Of a stretch of DNA of 64,000 nt, positions 48,646-57,492 are shown piece by piece. The translations under genes and the position numbers were made by a program. The stretch's first letter is position 1, and the number at the start of each line of letters is the position of its first letter. The stretch lies in contig NZ_CP090640.1 of assembly GCF_029633825.1 (NCBI RefSeq), forward strand, positions 3,286,001-3,350,000. The letters run 5' to 3'. The stretch is from Burkholderia contaminans (GTDB lineage Bacteria; Pseudomonadota; Gammaproteobacteria; Burkholderiales; Burkholderiaceae). The notes under the pieces are model-generated. The model saw nothing but the letters and a program-made list of their open reading frames with translations, made no database searches and was not told where the DNA came from.

Positions 48646-49692
48646 GTGACGCAACCCCGCTTCATCCGCACGGCCGCGGCCGTCGCGACATTTGCCGCGT
48701 GCGGCGCTGCCGCGCACGCGCAGTCGAGTCTCACGCTGTACGGCGCGCTCGACGCCGGCGTGCAATACCTGACGCATGCCGACGGACGCCACTCGGCCGT
48801 GCAGCTGCAGAACTACGGCATCCTGCCTTCGCAGATCGGGCTGAAGGGCCACGAGGATCTCGGCGGCGGCTGGCGTGCGCTGTTCAAGCTCGAACAGGGC
48901 CTCAACCTCAACGACGGCACCGCGACCGTGCCCGGCTATGCATTCTTCCGCGGCGCGTACGTCGGCATCGCGGGGCCCGTCGGCACCGTCACGCTCGGCC
49001 GGCAGTTCAGCGTGCTGTTCGACAAGACGCTGTTCTACGACCCGCTCTGGTACGCGTCGTACAGTGGCCAGGGCGTCATCCTGCCGATGAACGCGAACTT
49101 CATCGACCACTCGGTCAAGTACCAGTCGCCGACGTTCGCCGGCTTCGACGTGGAGGCGCTTGCCGCGACGTCCGGCGTCGCCGGCAATACGCGCGCCGGA
49201 CGCGTGCTCGAACTCGCCGGCCAGTACACGAGCAACGGCCTGTCGGTCAGCGCGGTGCTGCATCAGGCGCACGGCGATGTTTCCGCGGCCGACGACACGT
49301 CGTCGCGCCGCCGCGAACTCGGCACGCTCGCCGCGCGCTATGCGTTCGCCACACTGCCGCTCACCGTCCATGCGGGCGTCGAACGCCTGACCGGCGACCT
49401 CGACGCGGCGCGCACGATCGTCTGGGGTGGTGCGCGCTACCAGATGTCGAGCGAGATCGGCCTGAACGCGGGTGTCTATCACACCGACTCGCGCACGCCG
49501 GCGATCGGCCACCCGACGCTGTTCATCGCGAGCACCACGTACGCGCTGTCGAAACGCACCGTCACGTACGTGAACCTCGGCTACGCGCGCAACAGCGGCC
49601 AGAGTTCGCAAACCGTCTACGAATACGACCCGACGCCGCTCGCGGGTGCATCGCAGTTCGGCGCGATGGTCGGCATGTACCACCTGTTCTGA
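48646..49692 (+). CDS. Gram-negative general porin
   Basis: 348 residues from GTG at 48646 with GGAG 8 nt upstream. A signal peptide covers about residues 1-25 with the cleavage context AHAQSSLTLYG, the standard start of beta-proteobacterial porins. Repeated amphipathic strands follow (SQIGLKGHEDLGGGWRALFK, LEQGLNLNDG), and the chain ends in Phe preceded by GMVGMYHL, as outer-membrane barrels do. It is a trimeric 16-strand porin by family. It begins a probable operon with an MFS transporter and a deacetylase-like amidohydrolase. Confidence 0.93.
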   Translation: MTQPRFIRTAAAVATFAACGAAAHAQSSLTLYGALDAGVQYLTHADGRHSAVQLQNYGILPSQIGLKGHEDLGGGWRALFKLEQGLNLNDGTATVPGYAFFRGAYVGIAGPVGTVTLGRQFSVLFDKTLFYDPLWYASYSGQGVILPMNANFIDHSVKYQSPTFAGFDVEALAATSGVAGNTRAGRVLELAGQYTSNGLSVSAVLHQAHGDVSAADDTSSRRRELGTLAARYAFATLPLTVHAGVERLTGDLDAARTIVWGGARYQMSSEIGLNAGVYHTDSRTPAIGHPTLFIASTTYALSKRTVTYVNLGYARNSGQSSQTVYEYDPTPLAGASQFGAMVGMYHLF

Positions 49693-49713
49693 TTTCCCCA
49701 ACGAGATTCCGCC

Positions 49714-50913
49714 ATGAAAACCCTGTCCCCGGATGCCGCACTCCCGCCCGCCGGCCGCGCATCGACCTTCGCGCGCTCGACGCTCGTCGCGCTTGTCGTG
49801 TTCGCGGCCATCACGCCGCTGCTGCTGCTCGTGGCGCCTGCCGTCGCGGGCCAGCTCGCGACGCAGCTCGGGTTGTCCGCGTCGCAGATCGGCACTTACT
49901 TCTTCGTCGAACTCGGCGCGTTCAGCCTGGCGACCGTGCCGTCGTACCTGTGGCTCGGGCGGGTCGACGCGCGCCGCGTCGCCGCATTCGCCATCGCGCT
50001 GTTCGGCGCGGGCAACCTGCTGACCGCGCTGTGGATGCCGGGCTTCGTCGCGCTGCTTGCGCTGCGCGCCGTTACCGCGCTCGGCGGCGGCTCGCTGATG
50101 GTGCTCTGCATGACGAGCGCCGCGACGAGCGAGAACAGCGACCGCGTGTACGGCCTGTGGGTCGTCGGCCAGTTAATCGCGGGCGCGATCGGCCTGTTCG
50201 TGCTGCCGCACGTGTTCGCGGCGTTCGGATTGCGCGCGTTGTATGTCGCGCTCGCCGCACTCGCGCTGCTCGCGGCGCCACTGTCGCGCGGCTTTCCGTC
50301 CTCACTGGGCGCGCGAGCAACACCCGCGCGCGACGCTGCGGCGCAGACACCTCAAAGCTTCGTCGTGCTCGCGATCGGCGCGGTGCTGACGTTCTATCTC
50401 GCGATCGGCAGCGTGTGGACGTTCGCAAGCCGCGCCGCGACCGAAGCCGGACTCGATCCGCAGTCGACCGGCAATGTACTCGCGATCGCGAGCGTGATGG
50501 GCATCGCCGGCGCGGCGCTCGCGTCCTGCGCGGGCGGCCGGCTTGCCCGGCGCGCGATGCTCGCGGCCGGTTACGCGCTGCTCGCGGCCTCGCTCGTCGC
50601 GCTCGCCGTGATGCGGCATGCCGGCGGCTACAGCGCGGCGATCTTCGCATTCAAGTTCGCGTGGACGTTCGTACTGCCGTTCATCCTCGCGACCGTCGCG
50701 CAGATCGACACGTCGGGGCGCCTCGTGGCCACGCTCAATTTCGTGATCGGCGCGGGCCTCGCGGCCGGCCCGCTGCTCGCCGGGCTGATGCTCGACGCCG
50801 GCGGCACGATGCGCGCGCTGTTCTCGGCCGCGACGGCCGTCGCGATCGTGTCGTTCGCCGCACTGCGCCACATCGACCGCCGGACGCACCCTTCCATTTC
50901 CACCCAACCGTGA
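49714..50913 (+). CDS. major facilitator superfamily transporter
   Basis: 399 residues with about 12 hydrophobic helices (for example TLVALVVFAAITPLLLLVAP and ALYVALAALALLAA). The loop between helices 2 and 3 (YLWLGRVDARRVAAFAIAL) shows the weakened MFS signature. The protein sits in the inner membrane. The substrate is unknown; its place between a porin and an amidohydrolase suggests uptake of an amide or acetylated compound. Porin stop and MFS start are 21 bp apart. Confidence 0.88.
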   Translation: MKTLSPDAALPPAGRASTFARSTLVALVVFAAITPLLLLVAPAVAGQLATQLGLSASQIGTYFFVELGAFSLATVPSYLWLGRVDARRVAAFAIALFGAGNLLTALWMPGFVALLALRAVTALGGGSLMVLCMTSAATSENSDRVYGLWVVGQLIAGAIGLFVLPHVFAAFGLRALYVALAALALLAAPLSRGFPSSLGARATPARDAAAQTPQSFVVLAIGAVLTFYLAIGSVWTFASRAATEAGLDPQSTGNVLAIASVMGIAGAALASCAGGRLARRAMLAAGYALLAASLVALAVMRHAGGYSAAIFAFKFAWTFVLPFILATVAQIDTSGRLVATLNFVIGAGLAAGPLLAGLMLDAGGTMRALFSAATAVAIVSFAALRHIDRRTHPSISTQP

Positions 50914-50929
50914 CAGGTCACGCACATCC

Positions 50930-52039
50930 ATGAATCGCACTGCCTTCTTCACCGACGAACGCACTTTCTGGCATACCGGCGGCACGCACGCGCTGTTCTT
51001 CCCGGTCGGCGGCTGGGTCCAGCCGCCGTCGAGCGCGGGCTACGCGGAATCGCCCGATTCGAAGCGGCGCTTCCTGTCGCTCGTGCAGGCCTCGGGCCTG
51101 GCCGCGCAGCTCGACCTGCGCGGTGCCGAGCCGGCCACGACCGCCGACCTGCTGCGCATTCACCCCGCGCACTATCTCGACGCGTTCCGCGCACTCAGCG
51201 ATGCGAATGGCGGCGACCTCGGCGACCTCGCACCGTTCGGCAAGGGCAGCTACGAGATCGCCGCGCTGTCCGCCGGACTCGCGATCGCGGCCGTCGACAC
51301 GGTCCTCGGCGAGCGTGCGGCAAACGCATTCTCGCTGTCGCGCCCACCCGGCCATCATTGCCTGCGCGATCGCCCGATGGGCTTCTGCCTGCTGGCGAAC
51401 ATCCCGATCGCGATCGAGGCCGCCCGCGCGAAACACGGCATCGAGCGCGTCGCGGTGATCGACTGGGACGTGCATCATGGCAACGGCACGCAGTCGATCT
51501 ACTACGACGATCCGGACACGCTGACGATCTCGCTGCATCAGGACCGCTGCTTCCCGCCCGGCTACAGCGGCGCCGACGACCGCGGCGAAGGCGCAGGTGT
51601 CGGTGCGAACCTGAACGTGCCGCTGCTCGCGGGTAGCGGCGACGATGCGTATCGCTACGCGTTCGAGCGAATCGTGCTGCCGGCGCTGGAGCGATTCCGG
51701 CCCGAGCTCGTCGTGATCGCGAGCGGCCTCGACGCGAGCGCGGTCGATCCGCTCGCGCGCATGCAGCTGCATACCGACAGCTACCGGTTCATGACACGGG
51801 CGGTGAAGGAAGCCGCCCAACGCCATTGCGGCGGGCGGCTCGTGATCGTGCACGAAGGCGGCTATTCGGAGGCGTACGTGCCGTTCTGCGGGCTCGCGAT
51901 CGTCGAGGCGCTGGCGGGGGTTCGCACCGACGTCGCCGATCCGATGCTCGACCTCGCGATCGCGCAGCAGCCGGGCGAACGGTTCGTCGCGTTCCAGCGG
52001 GAATTGCTCGACGAACTGGCTACGTCGTTCGGGCTGTAA
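50930..52039 (+). CDS. histone-deacetylase-fold amidohydrolase (acetylpolyamine amidohydrolase-like)
   Basis: 369 residues of the class II HDAC superfamily. Catalytic His pair RPPGHHCLRD lies near residue 140, the zinc ligands Asp and His in VIDWDVHHGNGTQSIYY near residue 180, the second Asp in IASGLDASAVDPLARM, and the active-site Tyr in HEGGYSEAYVP. These bacterial enzymes remove acyl groups from polyamines or other amides. The N-terminus (FFTDERTFWHTGGTHALFFP) matches the group with a long lid loop. It lies 16 bp after the MFS gene and is the last gene before a hairpin. Confidence 0.92.
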   Translation: MNRTAFFTDERTFWHTGGTHALFFPVGGWVQPPSSAGYAESPDSKRRFLSLVQASGLAAQLDLRGAEPATTADLLRIHPAHYLDAFRALSDANGGDLGDLAPFGKGSYEIAALSAGLAIAAVDTVLGERAANAFSLSRPPGHHCLRDRPMGFCLLANIPIAIEAARAKHGIERVAVIDWDVHHGNGTQSIYYDDPDTLTISLHQDRCFPPGYSGADDRGEGAGVGANLNVPLLAGSGDDAYRYAFERIVLPALERFRPELVVIASGLDASAVDPLARMQLHTDSYRFMTRAVKEAAQRHCGGRLVIVHEGGYSEAYVPFCGLAIVEALAGVRTDVADPMLDLAIAQQPGERFVAFQRELLDELATSFGL

Positions 52040-52059
52040 AGCGCGCCGGCGGACGCGAC

Positions 52060-52083
52060 GAGGGCCGGCCGGCGCCGGCCCTC
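52060..52083 (+). terminator. hairpin after the porin operon
   Basis: GAGGGCCGGC and GCCGGCCCTC arms on a CG loop, followed by TTGC. It is a plausible terminator for the porin-MFS-amidohydrolase transcript. Confidence 0.6.
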
Positions 52084-52153
52084 TTGCGCGATCGGGGCGG
52101 ATGGGGTTTCCTGTGCCTTTATCCCCGTTTCGGCCCGAAGCCGCACTCTTCCG

Positions 52154-52384
52154 ATGAAATCGTCCCCGCGCGATAACAATGACGATGCCAAGGCGCGCCG
52201 CCAGCCTTCGAAGCTGGTCCTGAACATCGCCGCCGTGACGGTCGGCCTCATCACGTTCGCGATCGGCGCGGCGTGGGTGATCTATAGCTGGGTCGTCGAT
52301 CGCGAAGCGCAGTATTTCGCGATCCCGCTGGTGTTCTCGGTGCCGGTGATCGTGGCGGTCGCGATCCGGAGCTTCTGGGAATAA
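52154..52384 (+). CDS. small membrane protein (76 aa)
   Basis: 76 residues. A charged N-terminus (MKSSPRDNNDDAKARRQPS) is followed by two membrane helices (LNIAAVTVGLITFAIGAAWV and AIPLVFSVPVIVAVAIRSF) with a short loop. No known family. It is a single gene after the porin operon, transcribed in the same direction. Confidence 0.65.
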   Translation: MKSSPRDNNDDAKARRQPSKLVLNIAAVTVGLITFAIGAAWVIYSWVVDREAQYFAIPLVFSVPVIVAVAIRSFWE

Positions 52385-52489
52385 GCGCGCCTGGAATGAT
52401 GAAGCGCCGCGGGTCGGGCGACGCGCGGCGCTGGGTGCCGGACTTGTTTCAGATGAAGCGGGAATTCCCGCAGTTCGCTTGCGGGCCGG

Positions 52490-52783
52490 TCACAGGCCCG
52501 AGGACGTACACGGATCGGGGACTGTGCCCCGGGTCCCGCCGATAACGAGGGTGGGCCCAGTGCCGGTCAGGAACCTGGCGGCCGCTATCAGCACACGTTC
52601 CGTCGTCAACGACTCATCGCTCGAAATCTGCCGCTTCGAGTAGGCGTAACACTCCGGGGGCATGACGAACCGCTGCACCGGCTTGGCGCTCCACGCTATG
52701 TTGTCGGCGGGCGTCGTGGCAAATGCCGGCGCAGCGAGTATCAGCGCCAGTACGAAAAGCGGAACGCGGACGGTGTTTTTCAT
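52490..52783 (-). CDS. small exported hypothetical protein (97 aa)
   Basis: 97 residues with a clear Sec signal peptide (MKNTVRVPLFVLALILAAPAFA) and a polar mature part containing two Cys (PECYAYSKRQ, DPCTSSGL) that could form a disulfide in the periplasm. No family was recognised. The gene is alone on the minus strand. Confidence 0.6.
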   Translation of the reverse strand: MKNTVRVPLFVLALILAAPAFATTPADNIAWSAKPVQRFVMPPECYAYSKRQISSDESLTTERVLIAAARFLTGTGPTLVIGGTRGTVPDPCTSSGL

Positions 52784-52903
52784 CGATGGCCCTCGGCGTA
52801 ATTGTGTTTCTTATAGGGGAAGCGAACACAATATTACACGCGGCACGAATATTCGCCCACCGCTTGCCCCGGCTCTCGTACCGGGAAAAACACCGGCATC
52901 AAC

Positions 52904-52940
52904 AAAAAAGCGCTGCGGTCAATCGACCGACAGCGCTTTT
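52904..52940 (-). terminator. terminator after tRNA-Leu
   Basis: On the minus strand AAAAGCGCTG and CAGCGCTTTT arms (with GGTC/GACC inside) are followed by TTGTTG. It lies 37 bp beyond the tRNA 3' end. Confidence 0.8.
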
Positions 52941-52976
52941 GGGTGAACGGCCCCGGACTGAGGCGCATTCGACTTC

Positions 52977-53063
52977 TGGTGCGTGAGGCCGGACTCGAAC
53001 CGGCACACCCTTGCGGGCGTCAGGACCTAAACCTGGTGCGTCTACCAATTTCGCCACTCACGC
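52977..53063 (-). tRNA. tRNA-Leu (TAG)
   Basis: An 87-nt tRNA with encoded CCA. Acceptor arms GCGTGAG and CTCACGC, anticodon loop with TAG (AGGTTTAGGTC context), a long variable arm GACGCCCGCAAGGGTGT typical of leucine tRNAs, and T-arm GCCGGTTCGAGTCCGGC. Transcribed alone on the minus strand. Confidence 0.97.
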
Positions 53064-53164
53064 GCATTTCTGTCGCCTGACCACGCGGCACGAAAGATGC
53101 GTGACCACGCGCCCGGGACATCGCGCCGGCTTGTAACCGGCACGCCCGATCAGGCGAGCGCGAG

Positions 53165-53193
53165 ATTCTACCCGATCCGTGCGGGCTTGTCTC
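53165..53193 (-). promoter_or_regulatory. promoter of tRNA-Leu
   Basis: On the minus strand GAGACA (53188-53193) and TAGAAT (53165-53170) are spaced by 17 bp, about 100 bp upstream of the tRNA 5' end. Confidence 0.45.
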
Positions 53194-53220
53194 GCCCCGC
53201 CGGCACCCGTCGTGCAGCGG

Positions 53221-53229
53221 TGCTAGAAT
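53221..53229 (+). promoter_or_regulatory. extended -10 upstream of the squalene/phytoene-synthase-like gene
   Basis: TGCTAGAAT, an extended -10 with a five-of-six hexamer, 68 bp upstream of the GTG start. No convincing -35. Confidence 0.4.
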
Positions 53230-53296
53230 GCCGCGCTCGACGTTTCGGCACCGCGCCGCCGCGCGTCCCCGAACCCGCCCCCACACGATTCCGCCC

Positions 53297-54130
53297 GTGA
53301 ACTTCGACGACTACTGTCAGCAAAAGGCCGCCCCTGCGGGCTCCAGCGTCTACTACGCGCTGCGTCAGGCGCCGCTCGCCACGCAGCCGCGTCTGACTGC
53401 GCTATTCGCGCTGCGCCGCGAACTCGAGGAAACCGTCAAGGAAACCAGCGACCCGACCGTCGGACACACGAAGCTCGCGTGGTGGCACAAGGAACTCGCG
53501 GCGCTGGCCGACGGTCAGCCGTCGCACCCGGTCACGAAGGCGCTTGCGCAGCATCATCCGGCGATCGCCGCCGAGGCCGACGCATTGCGTACGCTCGTCA
53601 ACGGTTACGGGATGGATCTCGAACAGGCGCGCTACCTCGATTTCGCGAACCTGCAGCGTTATATCGCGCAGGCCGGCGGCACCTTCGCGTCGCTGGTCGC
53701 ACGCGCAAGTTCGCCAAACCCGGCGGAACCGCAACCGTGGGCCGCGGACGCCGGCCGCGCACTGATGCTCGCGCAGTTCGTGCAGGACCTCGGCAACGAT
53801 GCGCGCCACGGCCGCATCTACCTGCCGATCGACGAACTGCAGCGTTACAACGTGACCGCGGCCGATCTGCTGAACCGCCGCTACAGCCCGGCCTTCACCG
53901 AATTGCTGCAATTCCAAACGACCCGCGCGCGCGAAGCACTCGTGGCCGCCGAAGCGGCGATCCCGGCATCCGAACGCCGCGCCCAGCGCACGCTGCGCGC
54001 GCAGATCGCACTGGCCGGCTCGCTGCTCGACGAAATCGAGCGCGACGGCTACCAGGTGCTGCATCAGCGCATCGCGCTGACACCGATCCGCAAGCTGTGG
54101 ATCGCGTGGCGCGCCGCGCGCCGCCGCTGA
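53297..54130 (+). CDS. squalene/phytoene synthase family protein (HpnD-like)
   Basis: 277 residues from GTG at 53297. The trans-isoprenyl diphosphate synthase fold of the squalene/phytoene synthases is seen in SSVYYALRQAP, KLAWWHKELAALADG and the second Asp motif FVQDLGNDARHGRIYLPIDEL. The first Asp-rich motif, normally D-x-x-x-D, is replaced here by the Glu-rich RRELEETVKE. Related genes act in hopanoid squalene synthesis (HpnC/HpnD), but no other hpn genes are nearby. If the missing Asp pair matters, the protein may be non-catalytic or use another substrate. The frame extends upstream to 53228 without family support. Confidence 0.8.
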   Translation: MNFDDYCQQKAAPAGSSVYYALRQAPLATQPRLTALFALRRELEETVKETSDPTVGHTKLAWWHKELAALADGQPSHPVTKALAQHHPAIAAEADALRTLVNGYGMDLEQARYLDFANLQRYIAQAGGTFASLVARASSPNPAEPQPWAADAGRALMLAQFVQDLGNDARHGRIYLPIDELQRYNVTAADLLNRRYSPAFTELLQFQTTRAREALVAAEAAIPASERRAQRTLRAQIALAGSLLDEIERDGYQVLHQRIALTPIRKLWIAWRAARRR

Positions 54131-54140
54131 TCTCCACGCC

Positions 54141-55361
54141 TCACGCCTTCAGCAACGGCAGCGTATCGAAGCGCTGCTGCAGCACGCGCGTTGCATCGAG
54201 CCCCCACCACGGCCCGAGCACGGTCGCGTAGAGCTGGCGGAAATCGACCGCGACCGGCAGGTTGCCGTTGCCGTCGAGCCGCCCGAGCGCCGGCGGCGCA
54301 CCGTACAGCCCGCCGGCCACGCGGCCGCCCATCACGAAATGCGGCGCGGCCGTGCCGTGATCGGTGCCGTTGCTCTGGTTCTCGCGCACGCGCCGCCCGA
54401 ATTCCGCATAGGTCATCACGAGCGTCTGGTTCCAGCGCCCGAGTTCGATCAACGCGCCGCGCATCGCGCTCATCCCTTCCGCGAACTGCTTGAGCAGCGC
54501 AGCCTGCTGCCCCGGCTGGTTCTGGTGCGTATCGAAGCCGTTGAGCGTCAGGCGCAGCACCGCGACACCATCCTGCGCACCAGGCCCGGACGCTTCGCAC
54601 GCGGCCAGCACCTGCATCGCGGTCTTGACCGACGTGCCGAACGCGCCGGCCGGAAAGGCGGTCCTGAATTCACGCATCCCGCCGCGCGGACGCAGCCGGT
54701 CGGCCGCCTTCACGATGTCGTTCTCGACGTCGATGATGTGTGCGAGCGCGGGGTTCTGTTCGCGCAGTGACGACGGCTCGGCAAGCCGGGCCGCACGAAT
54801 GAACTGCGCGGGATTGACGAGCGCGATCGCTCGCGCACCGTTCGAGAGCGGCCCCATCTCGGCGCTGCCGAGCACGACGCCGTCGGCCGCGAAACCGGGC
54901 GGCACGGGCGCCTGCGCGAACGTGCGCGTCAGCCAGCCTTCGTGCAGATATTGATCCGAGCGCGACGCGGTATCCCAGATCTCGATCGAGCGGAAATGCG
55001 ACAGGTTCGGCTGCGGGTAGCCGACACCCTGCACGACCGCGACCTGCCCGTCGCGCCACAGCGGCATCAGCGACGCAAGCGATGGATGCAGCCCCGTGTG
55101 CGCGTCGAGTTGCAGCACCTGCTCGCGCTTGATGCCGATGCTGCGGCGGAACTGGTAATAGAGCGGGTCCGCATACGGCACTACCGTGTTGAGGCCGTCG
55201 TTGCCGCCCTTCAGCTCGACGAGGATCAGCACGTTCGCGTACCCGGCCGCCGCTTGGCGCCCCGCCTGTGTCACGGAAGCGGCCATCGCAGGCGCCTGCC
55301 ACATCGACACGCCGGCCGCGGCCGCCGCGCCCGTCAGCGTCAGAAAATCACGTCGGTTCAT
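54141..55361 (-). CDS. DUF1501 protein, Tat-exported
   Basis: 406 residues. The twin-arginine start MNRRDFLTLTGAAAAAGV is a Tat signal. The mature part LILVELKGGNDGLNTVVPY and the later GRRVRENQSNGTDHGTAA are typical of DUF1501, related to the alkaline-phosphatase/sulfatase fold. It is next to and downstream of a DUF1800 gene, a pairing seen in many bacteria. The function is not established. The two proteins are presumably exported together to the periplasm. Confidence 0.85.
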   Translation of the reverse strand: MNRRDFLTLTGAAAAAGVSMWQAPAMAASVTQAGRQAAAGYANVLILVELKGGNDGLNTVVPYADPLYYQFRRSIGIKREQVLQLDAHTGLHPSLASLMPLWRDGQVAVVQGVGYPQPNLSHFRSIEIWDTASRSDQYLHEGWLTRTFAQAPVPPGFAADGVVLGSAEMGPLSNGARAIALVNPAQFIRAARLAEPSSLREQNPALAHIIDVENDIVKAADRLRPRGGMREFRTAFPAGAFGTSVKTAMQVLAACEASGPGAQDGVAVLRLTLNGFDTHQNQPGQQAALLKQFAEGMSAMRGALIELGRWNQTLVMTYAEFGRRVRENQSNGTDHGTAAPHFVMGGRVAGGLYGAPPALGRLDGNGNLPVAVDFRQLYATVLGPWWGLDATRVLQQRFDTLPLLKA

Positions 55362-55428
55362 CGCGCATCCTTTGGTTCACCGCCCGGCGTCTTTGCCGCA
55401 CCGGCTCCCCGCTTCATCGTCGTTCGAA

Positions 55429-56946
55429 TCATTTCAGTTGATAGGCCGGATCCATCAGCAGCGCCTCGAGATACGCGCTGCCGGTCGAATCCGTGTCGAT
55501 CGCAGCGACCGGCGACATTTGCAGCACCGCATGCTGCAGCTGAAGCTCGGTCGACAAACCGGCAATCGCCTGCGGCCGCGCGCGATATTGCGAAAGCCAG
55601 CGTTCGAGGTCGAATCGCAGGCCGGCGCGCGCGGGCTTGGCAGGCGTGCCGTGCATGCCGGCGTTGGATGCCGTATCGACCACCGGCATCGCATGTGCGC
55701 GGCCATTCGGCGCATTCGGCGGCGGCACCATCGCATGCGCCGGCGGGTGCATGCCGGCCGTCTCCGTCGCGCGGAACAGCTGCTCGACGAACTGCTTGCG
55801 CGCGAGCAGCGTGGTGCTGTTGATCCACAGCGCGCCGCCCGGCCAGCCCTTCACGTTCGGCGGATAGAACAGGTTCTGCCCGAGCGTGCGCACGGTGTTC
55901 GCGAGCATCTGCGGATCGCCGTACGACACGTCGAACAGCCGCACCGACCCGACGACGAATTCCGCCGGCGACTTGACGAGCACGCCGCGATTGCGAGGAT
56001 CCCAGAAGGCGTCGGTCGACCACAACGCGGCGAGCGCCGCCCGAATGTCGTAGCCGCTCGAGCGAAACCGGTCGGCCACCGCATCGAGCGCGCCAGGATC
56101 GGGGGTATCCGACACGAACTCGCGCCACAGCTTGGCGGCGATGAAACGCGCGGTACCGGGCCGCTTCAGCAGGATGTCGAGAAAGCCGTCGCCATCGAAC
56201 GGCCCCGTTTCGCCGAGGATCGTCTTGTCGCCGGCGTCGTGCAAATCCGGCCGAACCTCGAAGCGATAAGTATCGGGATCGACTGTCCAGCCCGTCATCG
56301 CACGCGCGGCCTCGGTCACGTCGTATTGCGTGTAATGCCCTTCGCCGAGCGTGAACAGTTCCATCACCTCGCGCGCGAAATTCTCGTTCGGGCGCCCCTT
56401 GCGATTGCTCGCGCCATCGAGGTACTGCAGCATCGCCGGATCCTTCGCGACCGCATGCAGCAACACGCCGAAGTTGCCGAGCGCCTCGCGGCGAAACAGC
56501 GCGTTCTGCGCCGCCATCGTCTGCGGATAAGGCACCTTGTCCTGACCCGACGTGAAGTGCCCGTGCCAGAACAGCGTCATGCGCTCGGTGAGCGGCGACG
56601 GCGTGACGATCATCTCGTTGACCCACGCCGCGCGTAGCGCATCGTACCGGACGTTGCGCTCGCGCTGCTCGTCGCGCCGCATGTCGGGCGTCAGCGCCTG
56701 GCGCTGCGCGCGCGTCGGCGGCAACTCGGCGATCCAGTCGGGCCAGGTCGTGATGGGGTCGCGGCGAACGTTGCCGAGCGTGTCGGCCACGACCTGCGCG
56801 CGCGTCATGCCGACGACGCGCGCGACATCGGCGGGCGCGGGAGAAAATCCGGTACGACTCAGGAAAAACAATGCATCGTCGGCGTCGAGCGGCGACTGCA
56901 TGGCGGGCGACGGCGCCGGTGCGGCAGCGTTCGCTTTCATCGTCAT
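55429..56946 (-). CDS. DUF1800 protein
   Basis: 505 residues. DUF1800 blocks such as ALFFLSRTGFSPAPADVARV, MTLFWHGHFTSGQDKV and NFAREVMELFTLGEGHYTQ are present, with NVKGWPGGALWINSTTLLAR in the C-terminal half. No classical signal peptide is visible at the N-terminus (MTMKANAAAPAPSPAMQ), which may be too short or the start may be further upstream. DUF1800 and DUF1501 genes form a conserved pair; no enzymatic function is settled. The DUF1501 gene starts 67 bp downstream. Confidence 0.85.
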   Translation of the reverse strand: MTMKANAAAPAPSPAMQSPLDADDALFFLSRTGFSPAPADVARVVGMTRAQVVADTLGNVRRDPITTWPDWIAELPPTRAQRQALTPDMRRDEQRERNVRYDALRAAWVNEMIVTPSPLTERMTLFWHGHFTSGQDKVPYPQTMAAQNALFRREALGNFGVLLHAVAKDPAMLQYLDGASNRKGRPNENFAREVMELFTLGEGHYTQYDVTEAARAMTGWTVDPDTYRFEVRPDLHDAGDKTILGETGPFDGDGFLDILLKRPGTARFIAAKLWREFVSDTPDPGALDAVADRFRSSGYDIRAALAALWSTDAFWDPRNRGVLVKSPAEFVVGSVRLFDVSYGDPQMLANTVRTLGQNLFYPPNVKGWPGGALWINSTTLLARKQFVEQLFRATETAGMHPPAHAMVPPPNAPNGRAHAMPVVDTASNAGMHGTPAKPARAGLRFDLERWLSQYRARPQAIAGLSTELQLQHAVLQMSPVAAIDTDSTGSAYLEALLMDPAYQLK

Positions 56947-57072
56947 GGACTCCCGGAGCGCACCGGCGGTGCGGATGCCGGTACAACGGCAATCGGCAGG
57001 CGAAAGTTGACGGAAAAATTGCTACGAAACTTTTCCGCGCGGTGAATTCCGCGCAGGGAGAAAGACGGCGTG

Positions 57073-57351
57073 TCAGCGCTTGTACAGCTCGCGAACGGCG
57101 TCCTCGATGTGCTGGCGCAAAAGGTGGCGTTCCTCGGGCGTCATGTGCCCGTCGCGGCGGCGCTGTTCGAGATCGGGAGGCACGGCGGAACGGACCGTCG
57201 TCTCGGCGGTACGATCCGACTGCGGCGCTTTGCCGCGCGGCAGCTTGCGCGACGATGCGCCCTGCTCGGGGCGCTGCGCATACGCGAAGTTCGACGCATA
57301 CGGACCGGCAAGCGCGATCGTCAGCATCAGTGCAATCCGGGCAGATCGCAT
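57073..57351 (-). CDS. small exported hypothetical protein (92 aa)
   Basis: 92 residues. A Sec signal peptide (MRSARIALMLTIALAGPYAS) ends near NFAYAQ. The mature part is basic and polar (PRGKAPQSDRTAETTVRS) and ends in a charged helix (MTPEERHLLRQHIEDAVREL). GAGGACGG precedes the ATG at 57351; a longer frame to 57447 lacks support. It diverges from ompR and lies upstream of the DUF1800/DUF1501 pair on the same strand, so it may belong to that unit. No family known. Confidence 0.65.
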   Translation of the reverse strand: MRSARIALMLTIALAGPYASNFAYAQRPEQGASSRKLPRGKAPQSDRTAETTVRSAVPPDLEQRRRDGHMTPEERHLLRQHIEDAVRELYKR

Positions 57352-57492
57352 GACCGTCCTCGCTTCTTTGGTCGATTTGTTCCCTTCGTCACGCGGCAAC
57401 CGGTTACCTCTGGTACTTGAAAAACCCTGCGGAATTCGGGTGTGCAAAGATGAATGATGGAGTGCAGGGGAGTATCTACCGAATTTCGGCTT

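Noticed and set aside
48516..50933. Long plus-strand frame overlapping porin and MFS genes in another frame
   Set aside because: It crosses two clearly recognisable genes and is extremely Arg-rich, as expected for a shifted frame in GC-rich DNA.
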